Positions 1-8,057 of a DNA stretch of 64,000 bases are shown here, piece after piece (positions within the stretch are counted from its first letter, which is position 1; each line of letters begins with the position of its first letter). Below the pieces are notes generated by a model. That model was not told where the DNA came from. It was given only the letters and a program-made list of their open reading frames with translations, and did not search any database. The stretch covers positions 2,480,001-2,544,000 of the forward strand of contig OZ220699.1 of the NCBI GenBank assembly GCA_965116565.1, written 5' to 3'. A program made the position numbers and the translations under genes. The DNA comes from Bin87 sp965116565. GTDB taxonomy: Bacteria; Chloroflexota; Dehalococcoidia; Lucifugimonadales; UBA3495.

Positions 1-635
1 AGTGCGCCAACATGGGCCGCATCAAGGGCATCGAGCGCGACTGGGGCGCGTTTGCCGACGCTTGGCGCGGCAAGTACCGCCCCTACATGGACAAGGTCCG
101 CAATGGTGAACTTCCGTGGACCAACCTCGATGCGCTCCACCGCATGTCCCTCGACGACGTCCTGGCCGAATTCGAAATCAGCGGTTTCAGCGACGAGGAG
201 AAGATGGAGGTGACTTATTTCTGGCACAACCTCCGTCCCTGGGCCGACAGCGTCCCCGGGCTCTACCGTCTCAAGAACAAATTCATCATCTCACCCATGT
301 CCAACGGCAATATCGCCCTGATGACCAACATGGCCAAGAACGGCGGCATGCCCTGGGACTGCATCCTCGGAGCGGAGGTTGCCCACCACTATAAGCCCGA
401 CCCGGAAAGCTACGGCACCGCCGTCAAACTTCTCGGCCTCAAAGCCGAGCAGGTGATGATGGTCGCCGCCCACCAGGGCGACCTGCTGGCCTCTGCCAAG
501 GTCGGCCTCCGCACCGCCTTCGTACCGCGCCCCCGCGAACACGGCCCGGATCGCACGCCCGATCCCACTCCCGACCCGTCGTTCAACGTGGTCGCCGAAA
601 ACTTCGTCGACCTCGCCGCCAAACTCGGCGCCTGA
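1..635 (+). CDS. haloacid dehalogenase type II (HAD hydrolase), 5' end outside window
   Basis: Open at the left edge: the frame runs upstream from the first Met (base 12) with no stop, and the HAD motif I region with the nucleophilic Asp, expected about 20-30 residues earlier, is missing. The visible part matches the L-2-haloacid dehalogenase (type II) family. It has a helical cap rich in W/Y/R, motif II around SNGN, the motif III Lys in KPDPESY, and the motif IV acidic residue in AAHQGDLLAS, followed by GLRTAFVPRP. Family members hydrolyse 2-haloacids with inversion, or act on related small acids, in the cytoplasm. The true substrate cannot be read from the sequence. The next gene is on the opposite strand beyond a repeat-filled spacer. 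Confidence 0.85.
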   Translation, partial: CANMGRIKGIERDWGAFADAWRGKYRPYMDKVRNGELPWTNLDALHRMSLDDVLAEFEISGFSDEEKMEVTYFWHNLRPWADSVPGLYRLKNKFIISPMSNGNIALMTNMAKNGGMPWDCILGAEVAHHYKPDPESYGTAVKLLGLKAEQVMMVAAHQGDLLASAKVGLRTAFVPRPREHGPDRTPDPTPDPSFNVVAENFVDLAAKLGA

Positions 636-657
636 GCCGGACCGGATGCAGCCTGCA

Positions 658-679
658 GGGGCGAATAATCATTCGCCCC
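658..679. repeat. dispersed palindrome, GGGGCGAAT family (copy 1)
   Basis: Perfect 9-bp inverted repeat: GGGGCGAAT, 4-base loop AATC, then ATTCGCCCC. It starts 23 bases after the dehalogenase stop. The same arms recur exactly at 616xx, and related ones occur at 11383 and 27464. No T-run follows, so it is more like a REP-type element than a simple terminator. Confidence 0.7.
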
Positions 680-770
680 AATTCACCACGGATAGGCCGA
701 CGACACCGGGTAGCATTCGTAGCGACGCGGGGCATTTTCAAAGTTGCGAATAGTGGTCCTTGACCTCGAA

Positions 771-851
771 CCGTCATTCCGGCGAAAGCCGGAATCCAAT
801 CGGTCTTGAGCGCAACGAACCTCTGGATTCCCACCTGCGCGGGACTAACGG
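771..851. repeat. MITE/REP-like imperfect palindromic element
   Basis: About 81 bases with imperfect inverted ends (CCGTCATTCC at the left, GGGACTAACGG at the right). Inside the left end is a perfect 8-bp hairpin with a GAAA tetraloop (ATTCCGGC / GCCGGAAT, 776-795); the right half carries TGGATTCC. This layout is typical of short non-autonomous intergenic repeats seen in many bacterial genomes. It has no coding capacity. Confidence 0.55.
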
Positions 852-938
852 GTTGACTTTGCATAGGCCCCGGTGGGGGCCGGCATACCTTGCCTTCGGC
901 GGTTCGCCAACCGGAACACCGTCCGTAGCCATTTGGTA

Positions 939-961
939 GGGGCGGGTTTCAGACCCGCCCC
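939..961. repeat. GC-rich hairpin (GGGGCGGGT arms)
   Basis: 9-bp inverted repeat, GGGGCGGGT and ACCCGCCCC, around a 5-base loop. It lies 30 bases beyond the stop codon of the minus-strand monooxygenase gene. It could act as a terminator stem for that gene, but there is no clear U-tract. It may belong to the same palindrome family as copy 1. Confidence 0.5.
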
Positions 962-990
962 GTCGCGTTTCCCGCCCGCGCGAACTCCGC

Positions 991-2028
991 CTAATCCTCC
1001 GCCAACGGCTCCAGCCCGCACACCTCCGCCACCAACTCATACGACCGCACCCGGTCCTCAAAGTGGTAGCAGATGGTCACCACGCTCAGGTCCCGGGTCT
1101 GGTAGTCCTCCGCCACCTGTTCCAGCCCGGCTTTCACCTGTTCCGGGTTTCCGTCCACGCAATTCCGCATGTACTGCTGGATGAATTGCCACTCGTTCAC
1201 CAGGTACTTGTAGTTCGCCGCCAACTCCGGCGACGGAATGCCCTTGGCCCTGCCGGTCACCGAACGTAACCTCCCAAGGTTGCGGCTGGACGCTATCCTT
1301 TGCGCCTCCTCCTCGGTCTCGGCGCACAACACCTGCACCCCAACGTTCACCAAGGGCTCTTCCAGGTGCTCCGACGCCTCGAAGTTCTGCCGGTACGACT
1401 CCACTATCTGCGGGCCGTCGGTCGCCCCCATCCCGAAAAAGTGTGCATACGCAAACGGCAGCCCCATCTTCGCCGCCATGAACGCCGATTCGTACCGCGA
1501 CCCCAGCAGCCACACCTGCGGAGCCGTCTCCGGCTCGTCCGGAGAGGCCACCACCTCGTGAAATGGATGGTCATCCGGCTGCGTGTCACCCAGGTAGTTG
1601 ACTACATCCCTCACCTGCTGCGGAAAGTGCCGTATGTCCTTGGGCATGCTCGGATACGCCAGCGCCGCCGCCGTGATCTGGTCGCTCCCCGGGGCCCGGC
1701 CAATGCCCAGATCAATCCGGTCCGGGTACAGCGAGTCCAGGATTCGAAACGTCTCCGCCACCTTCAGCGCGCTGTAGTGCGGCAGCATCACCCCGCCCGA
1801 ACCCACCCGGATACTCTTGGTCTGCGCCGCAATCTGCCCCACCATCACTTCCGGGGCCGTGCCCGCAAAGTTGGGCAGGTTATGGTGCTCCGCCACCCAG
1901 TACCGTTGGTAGCCCAGCTTCTCCGTCGCCTTCGCCAGTTCGATGGTCTCCCGCAGGGCCGTCCCGGCGTTGCTGCCTTCCCTCATCGGAGACTGGTCCA
2001 CCACGCTCAATTGCAGTTTCTCGCTCAA
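991..2028 (-). CDS. luciferase-like FMN-dependent monooxygenase, YhbW type
   Basis: A 345-residue LLM-class flavin oxidoreductase closest in pattern to E. coli YhbW. Supporting segments are an N-terminal EGS motif, YWVAEHHN near residue 45, the GSGGVMLPHYS loop that contacts flavin, and DLGIGRAPGSD near 107-117. It is a TIM-barrel enzyme expected to use reduced flavin, cytoplasmic, with unknown substrate. The start is TTG at 2028, preceded by a purine-rich GGGAGAG. It is a single gene, divergent from the pst operon. Confidence 0.87.
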   Translation of the reverse strand: MSEKLQLSVVDQSPMREGSNAGTALRETIELAKATEKLGYQRYWVAEHHNLPNFAGTAPEVMVGQIAAQTKSIRVGSGGVMLPHYSALKVAETFRILDSLYPDRIDLGIGRAPGSDQITAAALAYPSMPKDIRHFPQQVRDVVNYLGDTQPDDHPFHEVVASPDEPETAPQVWLLGSRYESAFMAAKMGLPFAYAHFFGMGATDGPQIVESYRQNFEASEHLEEPLVNVGVQVLCAETEEEAQRIASSRNLGRLRSVTGRAKGIPSPELAANYKYLVNEWQFIQQYMRNCVDGNPEQVKAGLEQVAEDYQTRDLSVVTICYHFEDRVRSYELVAEVCGLEPLAED

Positions 2029-2110
2029 CTCGCTCTCCCGCCCTTCGTGACCGGAACGTCGGCGCGGCCGTTATCCGGTCATAGGATTTAATGTATCCGC
2101 TGATCTCGGG

Positions 2111-2139
2111 TTGCCGTCATTGGTCGCCCGAATTATTAT
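2111..2139 (+). promoter_or_regulatory. sigma70-type promoter for the pst operon
   Basis: -35 TTGCCG (2111-2116), 17-base spacer, -10 TATTAT (2134-2139), about 80 bases ahead of the pstC start. It is the only well-spaced match in the gap between the divergent genes. No clear Pho box was recognised. Confidence 0.5.
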
Positions 2140-2220
2140 AGTCACGTCAAACGGCAAAAGCAGTGGCCCGATCCGCGGTCGAAGTCGTAAGCTGAGGGCC
2201 ACTCCGGAAGGTGACCAACC

Positions 2221-3558
2221 TTGCTTTTCGATAAGTTACTGGGCCCAAAACCGGGGGTGAAGCAAATCCCGGTTGCAGGAACACCGTTGACCGCCAGCGG
2301 TAACAAGTACCTACTTGAACGAATCGTCAAGTGGGTGCTTTTTCTTTTGGCCAGCGTTTCGGTTTTGACCACCGTCGGCATCGTCTCCGTCCTCCTTTTC
2401 GAGGGCATCCAGTTCTTCACCTCAGATTTCTATCAGGAAAAGCATAGCGAACTCACCGTCACCGGTGAGGCGGTTGGCCCGGCCGACGCAGACTCCTCTC
2501 CCACGACCCTCGCGCCCGGAATCATCCCCAGCCTCTCAGTCCGGTCCACGACGGATGCCCTCATCTTCGTGGATTGGGACAAACCAACGTTGGGGCAAAC
2601 CCCCACGTCATACGACGTGGCCATCGTCCCGAACCTCGGCCTCGACCTGAGCGACTGCGCCAACCTTTCCGGAGAACGCACCTCCTGCGTGATATCCGAC
2701 GCTGGACTCGGACGTTCTTACCGGGTCTCCGTCGCCGCCGTAGCTGGCTCGGGCAAGGGAGTCTCCCTGGAGACCGAGTCCTTCCAGGTGCCCGAAAAGG
2801 TCCGCTGGCACCGCTACTTTACCGATACCAAGTGGCGCACCCTGCTCGTGCCCAGGTCCTACGGAATCTGGCCCCTGCTGGTCGGCACACTCATGATCGC
2901 CGTCCTCGCAATGCTCGTGGCCGTTCCCATCGGGCTCCTCAGCGCCATCTTCCTCAGCGAATACGCCCACCCCAGGTTGCGCGCCATCACCAAGCCCATC
3001 TTGGAAGTCCTGGCCGGCGTCCCCACTGTGGTTTACGGATTCTTCGCCCTGTTCTTCATCACTCCCCTCCTCCGCGGGGTCAGCGACGACGTGGGCATAT
3101 TCAACGCCTTGTCCGCAGCCATCGTCATGGGCGTCATGATCGTCCCCATGGTCTCCAGCCTCAGCGAGGACGCCATGCGCGCCGTTCCCGTGTCCCTGCG
3201 CGAAGGCGCCTATGCGCTGGGCGCGACAAAGCTCGAGGTCGCCACCAAGGTCGTTGTCCCCGCCGCCCTCTCTGGCATCGTCGCCGCATTCATCCTCGGA
3301 ATGTCCCGGGCGGTCGGCGAGACCATGATTGTTTTTATCGCCGCCGGCCAGAACGAAAAGCTCACCTTTAACCCGCTCGACCCGGTCAACACCATGACCG
3401 GTTTCATGGCAACCACCAACTTCAGCGACAACGCCATCCCGGGAACTGCCCAGTTCCAGGCCTTGTTCGCCGTCGGTTTCACCCTGTTCGTCCTCACTTT
3501 GTCGATGAACTTGCTCAGCCAGTTTCTGGTCGGCCGGTTCCGTGAGGTGTACGAATAA
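2221..3558 (+). CDS. pstC: phosphate ABC transporter permease PstC with inserted Fn3-like domain
   Basis: Membrane permease of the high-affinity phosphate transporter, 445 residues against the usual 290-330. TM1 is at about residues 35-60. Residues about 100-190 form an extra domain with a fibronectin-III look: a core Trp in IFVDWDKP, a Tyr in TSYDVAIV, and the closing YRVSVAAVAGSGKG strand. It also has two Cys residues (146, 156) that could form a disulfide. The canonical permease core follows from about 215, with the EAA loop REGAYALGATK at 327-337. The extra domain falls in the first extracytoplasmic loop. The start is TTG at 2221 with a GGAAGGTGA Shine-Dalgarno. The stop overlaps the pstA start by one base (TAATG). 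Confidence 0.92.
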   Translation: MLFDKLLGPKPGVKQIPVAGTPLTASGNKYLLERIVKWVLFLLASVSVLTTVGIVSVLLFEGIQFFTSDFYQEKHSELTVTGEAVGPADADSSPTTLAPGIIPSLSVRSTTDALIFVDWDKPTLGQTPTSYDVAIVPNLGLDLSDCANLSGERTSCVISDAGLGRSYRVSVAAVAGSGKGVSLETESFQVPEKVRWHRYFTDTKWRTLLVPRSYGIWPLLVGTLMIAVLAMLVAVPIGLLSAIFLSEYAHPRLRAITKPILEVLAGVPTVVYGFFALFFITPLLRGVSDDVGIFNALSAAIVMGVMIVPMVSSLSEDAMRAVPVSLREGAYALGATKLEVATKVVVPAALSGIVAAFILGMSRAVGETMIVFIAAGQNEKLTFNPLDPVNTMTGFMATTNFSDNAIPGTAQFQALFAVGFTLFVLTLSMNLLSQFLVGRFREVYE

Positions 3559-4460
3559 TGGCAGCCGGGTCTCAACAGAGTTACAGTCGCCGCCTGGCGG
3601 CCCGCAGGCGCAACGCGCGGATCTTTTACGGCGTCTGCATCGCCGCCGTGGTTGTGGCGCTCATCATGCTTGTCGCGCTGCTCTACAGCGTGATTTCCGA
3701 GGCCCTGGCTTGGTACAACCTGGATGGCGCCTCGTTGGGCACTCTCTTTACCGAGGGCCCGTCCAGCAAGGCAATCAAATCCGGCCTCTTCCCCTCCATC
3801 ATCGGTACTCTTTGGGTGATGGCGATCTGCGTGTTCGTCTCGTTCACCGTCGGAGTCTCCGCCGCACTCTATCTTGAGGAGTATTCAAGCGGCAGCCGCG
3901 TCGCCGAACTGATTCAGACCAACATCCAGAACCTCGCCGCCGTGCCATCCATCGTTTACGGTATCCTCGGCCTGAGCATATTCGTCGCCCTGTTCTCCCT
4001 CGGCAAGAGCACCCTCGCCGCCGGCCTGACGCTGGCCCTCCTCATCATGCCCGTCGTGATCGTGTCGTCCCAGGAAGCCATCCGCGCTGTGCCGTCGTCC
4101 ATCCGCGAGGGTGGTTACGCCCTCGGTGGCACCAAGTGGCAGGTCATCTGGCGCCTCGTGCTGCCCCAGGCCATGCCCGGCATCCTCACCGGAATCATCC
4201 TCGCTGTGAGCCGCGCCATGGGCGAGGCCGCGCCCCTTGTCATCATGGGCGCCCTCTCCTTCGTCTCATTCGCTCCGGCCCACCCGCTCGACCGCTTCAC
4301 CGTCCTTCCGATTCAGATCTACGTCTGGATCTCCAAACCACAGGAGGAGTTCCACCAACTCGCCGCCGCCGGCATCATCGTGCTCCTCATCATGCTCCTC
4401 GGCATGAATGCTTTCGCCATCTTCCTGCGCAACCGCCTGCAAAAGAACCAACGGGGGTAG
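3558..4460 (+). CDS. pstA: phosphate ABC transporter permease PstA
   Basis: Second membrane permease of the Pst complex, 300 residues, normal length. A hydrophobic TM1 (about 25-50) and five further membrane segments are visible. The cytoplasmic EAA loop REGGYALGGTKWQVIWRLVLP contacts PstB, and GILTGIILAVSRAMGEAAP follows. It is translationally coupled to pstC through a one-base overlap and sits 6 bases before pstB. Confidence 0.95.
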   Translation: MAAGSQQSYSRRLAARRRNARIFYGVCIAAVVVALIMLVALLYSVISEALAWYNLDGASLGTLFTEGPSSKAIKSGLFPSIIGTLWVMAICVFVSFTVGVSAALYLEEYSSGSRVAELIQTNIQNLAAVPSIVYGILGLSIFVALFSLGKSTLAAGLTLALLIMPVVIVSSQEAIRAVPSSIREGGYALGGTKWQVIWRLVLPQAMPGILTGIILAVSRAMGEAAPLVIMGALSFVSFAPAHPLDRFTVLPIQIYVWISKPQEEFHQLAAAGIIVLLIMLLGMNAFAIFLRNRLQKNQRG

Positions 4461-4466
4461 TCCACC

Positions 4467-5252
4467 ATGGCCGCAACTCCAGTTGCAACTCGTCCCGCCA
4501 TCCGCGCTATCGACGTCGGCGTCTACTATGGCTCCAACAAGGTCATCGAGGGCGTAACGATGGACATGCCCGAGAACGAAATCACCGCCATCATCGGCCC
4601 CAGTGGCGCCGGCAAAAGCACCCTGCTCCGCTGCATCAACCGCATGAACGACCTCATCGAAATATTCCGGATGGAAGGCGAAATGTGGTTCGGCAATTTC
4701 AACCTCTACGCGCCGGAGTCCGATCCCACCCAGATCCGGTACCGCATCGGGATGGTGTTCCAGCGCCCCAACCCGTTCCCCAAGTCCATCTACGAGAACG
4801 TGGCTTTCGGCCCCAAGATCAACGGATTCTCGGGCAGCATGGGCGACATCGTGGAGCAGTCCCTCCGGGACGCTGCCCTCTGGGATGAGGTCAAAGACCG
4901 ACTCAAGGAATCTGCCCTCGCTTTGTCCGGCGGTCAGCAACAGCGCCTGTGCATCGCGCGCGCCCTGGCCGTCGAACCCAGTGTTATCCTCATGGACGAG
5001 CCCTGCTCCGCTCTCGACCCCATCGCCACCCTCGCCATCGAAGAACTGATGCAGGAGCTCAAACAGCGCTACAGTATCGTCATCGTGACCCACAACATGC
5101 AGCAGGCCGGCCGCGTCTCTGACAAGACCGCCTTCCTCATGCCCGACGAAAACCGGGTCGCGCACCTCATCGAGTTCGGCGATACGCGTACACTGTTCAC
5201 CAACCCTAACGACGAGCGCACCGAAGCGTATATCACCGGCCGGTTTGGCTGA
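4467..5252 (+). CDS. pstB: phosphate ABC transporter ATPase PstB
   Basis: Cytoplasmic ATPase that powers phosphate import, 261 residues, standard length. Walker A GPSGAGKS is at 44-51, the Q-loop MVFQRPNPFP near 95-105, the signature LSGGQQQR at 153-160, Walker B VILMDE at 173-178, and the switch His in VTHN at 209. The N-terminal RAIDVGVYYGSNKVIEGV is PstB-like. It follows pstA by 6 bases with a GGGGG-rich ribosome site. All catalytic elements are present. Confidence 0.97.
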   Translation: MAATPVATRPAIRAIDVGVYYGSNKVIEGVTMDMPENEITAIIGPSGAGKSTLLRCINRMNDLIEIFRMEGEMWFGNFNLYAPESDPTQIRYRIGMVFQRPNPFPKSIYENVAFGPKINGFSGSMGDIVEQSLRDAALWDEVKDRLKESALALSGGQQQRLCIARALAVEPSVILMDEPCSALDPIATLAIEELMQELKQRYSIVIVTHNMQQAGRVSDKTAFLMPDENRVAHLIEFGDTRTLFTNPNDERTEAYITGRFG

Positions 5253-5305
5253 TCGGTCGCAACGGGCCGGCCTCACACAACAGGGAGCACCGGGGAGAAA
5301 CTATC

Positions 5306-5980
5306 ATGCTACGCTCAGATTACGACCGCTCTCTGGCCGACTTGCAGATCCGTCTCGCTGAAATGGGCGAGCGCGTGGCATCAGCTACCCGTAGCGCGCT
5401 GGACGCTCTGGAGCATCAGAACATCCAACTGGCCCGGCAGGTCATCGACGATGACGACGAAATCGATCGGTTGCAAGACTCATTGGAAAACGATTGCGTG
5501 ACCATTCTCGCTACCCAACAACCGGCAGCCAGGGATCTGAGGTCGGTGTTGTCTGCCGTCCATATCGCCGTGGAGCTGGAACGCATGGGCGACTACGCCG
5601 AAGGCATTGCCAAAATCTGTATTCGCATCGGCGACCAGCCGCTCCTGAAACCCCTTATCGACATTCCTCGAATGGCAGACCTCGCCCTGAAAATGCTCGA
5701 CGAGAGCCTGCAATCCTACGTCGAGCAGGACGAATGGTTGGCCCGCAAGGTGTGCGCCGACGACGACACCATCGACGACCTCTACAACCAGATCTACCGA
5801 GAGTTACTCACCTACATGCTCTCCGATCCCAGAACCATCGAACGCGCCACCTATCTCCTTTGGGTCGCCCATAACCTCGAACGGATCGCTGACCGGGCCA
5901 CGAACATCGGAGAGCGAACTTTGTGGCTCGTCACCGGCAACACCGTGGGCAATCGCCCCGAAAATCGGTCCCTCCGCTAG
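5306..5980 (+). CDS. phoU: phosphate signalling protein PhoU
   Basis: All-helical cytoplasmic regulator linking Pst to the phosphate sensor kinase, 224 residues. The two PhoU repeats are recognisable from the paired metal-binding motifs ERMGDYAEGIAK (about residue 92) and ERIADRATNIGE (about residue 192). The ribosome site GGGGAGA lies 8 bases before ATG 5306. It is the last gene of the pst operon; no phoB/phoR or pstS is visible nearby. Confidence 0.95.
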   Translation: MLRSDYDRSLADLQIRLAEMGERVASATRSALDALEHQNIQLARQVIDDDDEIDRLQDSLENDCVTILATQQPAARDLRSVLSAVHIAVELERMGDYAEGIAKICIRIGDQPLLKPLIDIPRMADLALKMLDESLQSYVEQDEWLARKVCADDDTIDDLYNQIYRELLTYMLSDPRTIERATYLLWVAHNLERIADRATNIGERTLWLVTGNTVGNRPENRSLR

Positions 5981-6006
5981 ATCGGGAAACCCGGTTCCGC
6001 GCGTCG

Positions 6007-6035
6007 TTGACAATTCCCGACCCCGGCAGTATAGT
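6007..6035 (+). promoter_or_regulatory. consensus promoter of the siroheme reductase leader
   Basis: -35 TTGACA (6007-6012), exactly 17 bases, -10 TATAGT (6030-6035). Transcription should start near 6042, which leaves a leader of about 160 bases before the reductase start at 6204. This is one of the best promoter matches in the window. Confidence 0.75.
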
Positions 6036-6144
6036 TTTCGCATATGCAAGGTAACTGCAAAAGCGCTCGCGTCAGCACCTGTTCTTGTCCGCGTACATCG
6101 GGGGCAGGATTAACCTGATTTAACCCACACAGGCGCCGCCCGCT

Positions 6145-6181
6145 CCCACCGATTTCGCCATTTGGCGCGGTGGGTTTTTTT
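6145..6181 (+). terminator. intrinsic terminator inside the reductase leader (candidate attenuator)
   Basis: The outer stem CCCACC/GGTGGG encloses an inner stem CGCC-ATTT-GGCG and is followed directly by a run of eight T (6174-6181). It lies between the promoter at 6007 and the TTG start at 6204, only 10 bases before the Shine-Dalgarno. Transcripts from that promoter must read through it, so it may be a regulated attenuator. I could not match the upstream leader to a known riboswitch. Confidence 0.65.
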
Positions 6182-6203
6182 GTGCCACACCGAGGAGGTC
6201 ACC

Positions 6204-8039
6204 TTGACCAGCCAAGCTCAATCTCCAAGCCTGGAAGAAATCCACTCCTCCAGCCTGAAGCTCGCGGAGAACTCTCAGACCATCATCCCCTTTATGGAGG
6301 ATGAGATTCAGCGCTTTGACGCCCAGGTGGACCGCTTCCGCACCGGCGATCTGGACAACACCGTATTCACGCCCTTCCGTCTGCGGCAAGGCGTGTACGG
6401 GCAGCGACAAGCCGACGTCCAGATGATCCGCGTCAAGCTTCCTGGCGGCATCATCTCCGCTGAAATGCTTGACTGCTTCGGCGAAATTGCCGAAAAATAC
6501 GCCCCGCTGCAGAAGGGCCACATCACCACCCGCGAAAACATTCAACTGCACCACATACCCCTCGAGCAGACCTCCGAGGTGTTGCGGCTGCTGGGCGCCG
6601 TAGGATTGTCCACCCGCGAAGCTTGCGGCAACACCGTCCGCAACGTTGTCGGCCCGGCCACGGCAGGCGTCAGCCCCGAAGAGGTGTTCGACCCTACTCC
6701 CTACCTCACCGCTTACGTGCGGTTCGGCGTTCGGCATCCCATCACCCAGAACTTCCCCCGCAAGTTCAAGTCCGCTTTCACCGGCAACGACAAGCGGGAT
6801 GAGGTCGCTGCCGCTATCCAGGACCTCACCTTCGTGTCCCAGTACAACGAAGTTGATGGCGAGCAGCGCAAGGGATTCAAGGTCTACTGCGGCGGCGGCA
6901 CCTCCATCATGCCCCGCCTGGCCAAGCCGCTCTACGAGTGGGTCTCAGAGGACGATTACCTCCGCGTGGCTCTCGCAGTGTGGACCGTGTTCAACAATGC
7001 AGACATCCTGCGCAAGAACCGCATGATGGCGCGCCTCAAGGTCCTGATCGACAAGATCGGCCTGGACGAGTTCCGCACGATGGTCGACGCCGAACTCGCC
7101 AACATCGGACCCATCGACTTCCGTCCCCTCATGGACGCTGAGGAGATCCAGACCGAGCATCCTCCGGCCCAGCCCGCGTCCGCCAACGGCGCCGACGGCG
7201 ATCCCGCGTACCAGGCTTGGCTGGACAGCAACGTCGAGGCCCAACGTCAGGACGGCTACCACGTCGTTTATGTCAAGGCAATTCGCGGCGACCTGGACCC
7301 TGCGCAGTTCCGCGGCTTGGCCGACATAGTCCGCAAGTACACCGGCGGCAAGGCGCGCACGACCCAGGAACAGAACATAGTCCTGCGGTGGGTCCCCACC
7401 GGCTACCTGCACGATGTCTGGCAAGCGTTGCGCGCGCTGGAACTCGGCGAGGCCGGCCACAATCACATCACCAACGTGGTCTCCTGCCCCGGTACCGATA
7501 GCTGCAAGCTCGGCATAACCGCTTCCATGGGTTTGGCCAAAGCCCTCGGCGATGAGATGTCCAATTGGAACGGCCTCGCGGATGATGCCGGAGTTGGTGA
7601 TATTCGCGTCAAGATGAGCGGCTGCCCCAACGGTTGCGGGCTCCACCACATCGCCAACATCGGGTTCCACGGCGCCGCGGTCAAGGGCGTTGAGGGCCAG
7701 CAGATCCCGTCCTACGAGTTGTTCCTGGGCGGTAACTATGGCGACAACCAGGTCGAGGATTCACGCATCGGCACCCGCGTCCCCAAGGTCAAGGTGCCGG
7801 CCAAGCTGGTCCCCTCGGTCCTCAAGGAAATCGTCACCCACTACAAGGACAATCGCAGCAACGATTCCGAACGGTTTAACGATTTCCTCGACCGGGTGGG
7901 CTTGGAGGAAATCACCTCCGTGGCCGCTCGCGCCCAGGAAGTGGGACACGAAGCGGAAGGCGGCGGCGAGATGTACTTCGATTGGGAACGCACCAATCAA
8001 TACGTGCTGGAACGCGGCGAAGGTGAGTGCGCCGTCTAG
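6204..8039 (+). CDS. siroheme [4Fe-4S] nitrite/sulfite reductase
   Basis: Ferredoxin-type assimilatory nitrite or sulfite reductase, about 611 residues, with the usual two-fold NIR/SIR arrangement: ferredoxin-like half-domain, catalytic half, then the repeat. Cluster and siroheme ligands are the Cys residues in SCPGTDSC (428, 434) and GCPNGC (474, 478). THTREN-type siroheme contacts appear as HITTRENIQLHH. I place the start at TTG 6204 behind a strong GAGGAGG. An upstream in-frame ATG at 6162 lies inside the terminator stem and is unlikely. Nitrite and sulfite specificity cannot be separated from sequence alone. The following hemD supplies the siroheme precursor, which supports an assimilatory role. 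Confidence 0.9.
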   Translation: MTSQAQSPSLEEIHSSSLKLAENSQTIIPFMEDEIQRFDAQVDRFRTGDLDNTVFTPFRLRQGVYGQRQADVQMIRVKLPGGIISAEMLDCFGEIAEKYAPLQKGHITTRENIQLHHIPLEQTSEVLRLLGAVGLSTREACGNTVRNVVGPATAGVSPEEVFDPTPYLTAYVRFGVRHPITQNFPRKFKSAFTGNDKRDEVAAAIQDLTFVSQYNEVDGEQRKGFKVYCGGGTSIMPRLAKPLYEWVSEDDYLRVALAVWTVFNNADILRKNRMMARLKVLIDKIGLDEFRTMVDAELANIGPIDFRPLMDAEEIQTEHPPAQPASANGADGDPAYQAWLDSNVEAQRQDGYHVVYVKAIRGDLDPAQFRGLADIVRKYTGGKARTTQEQNIVLRWVPTGYLHDVWQALRALELGEAGHNHITNVVSCPGTDSCKLGITASMGLAKALGDEMSNWNGLADDAGVGDIRVKMSGCPNGCGLHHIANIGFHGAAVKGVEGQQIPSYELFLGGNYGDNQVEDSRIGTRVPKVKVPAKLVPSVLKEIVTHYKDNRSNDSERFNDFLDRVGLEEITSVAARAQEVGHEAEGGGEMYFDWERTNQYVLERGEGECAV

Positions 8040-8057
8040 CGGCCCTGCTTACAGGCC

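Noticed and set aside
12..635. Base 12 ATG as the true start of the dehalogenase
   Set aside because: The frame is open to the left edge and the motif I Asp region is missing, so the gene starts outside the window.
6042..6144. Known riboswitch class in the reductase leader
   Set aside because: I could not recognise SAM, cobalamin or another consensus; only the terminator is supported.
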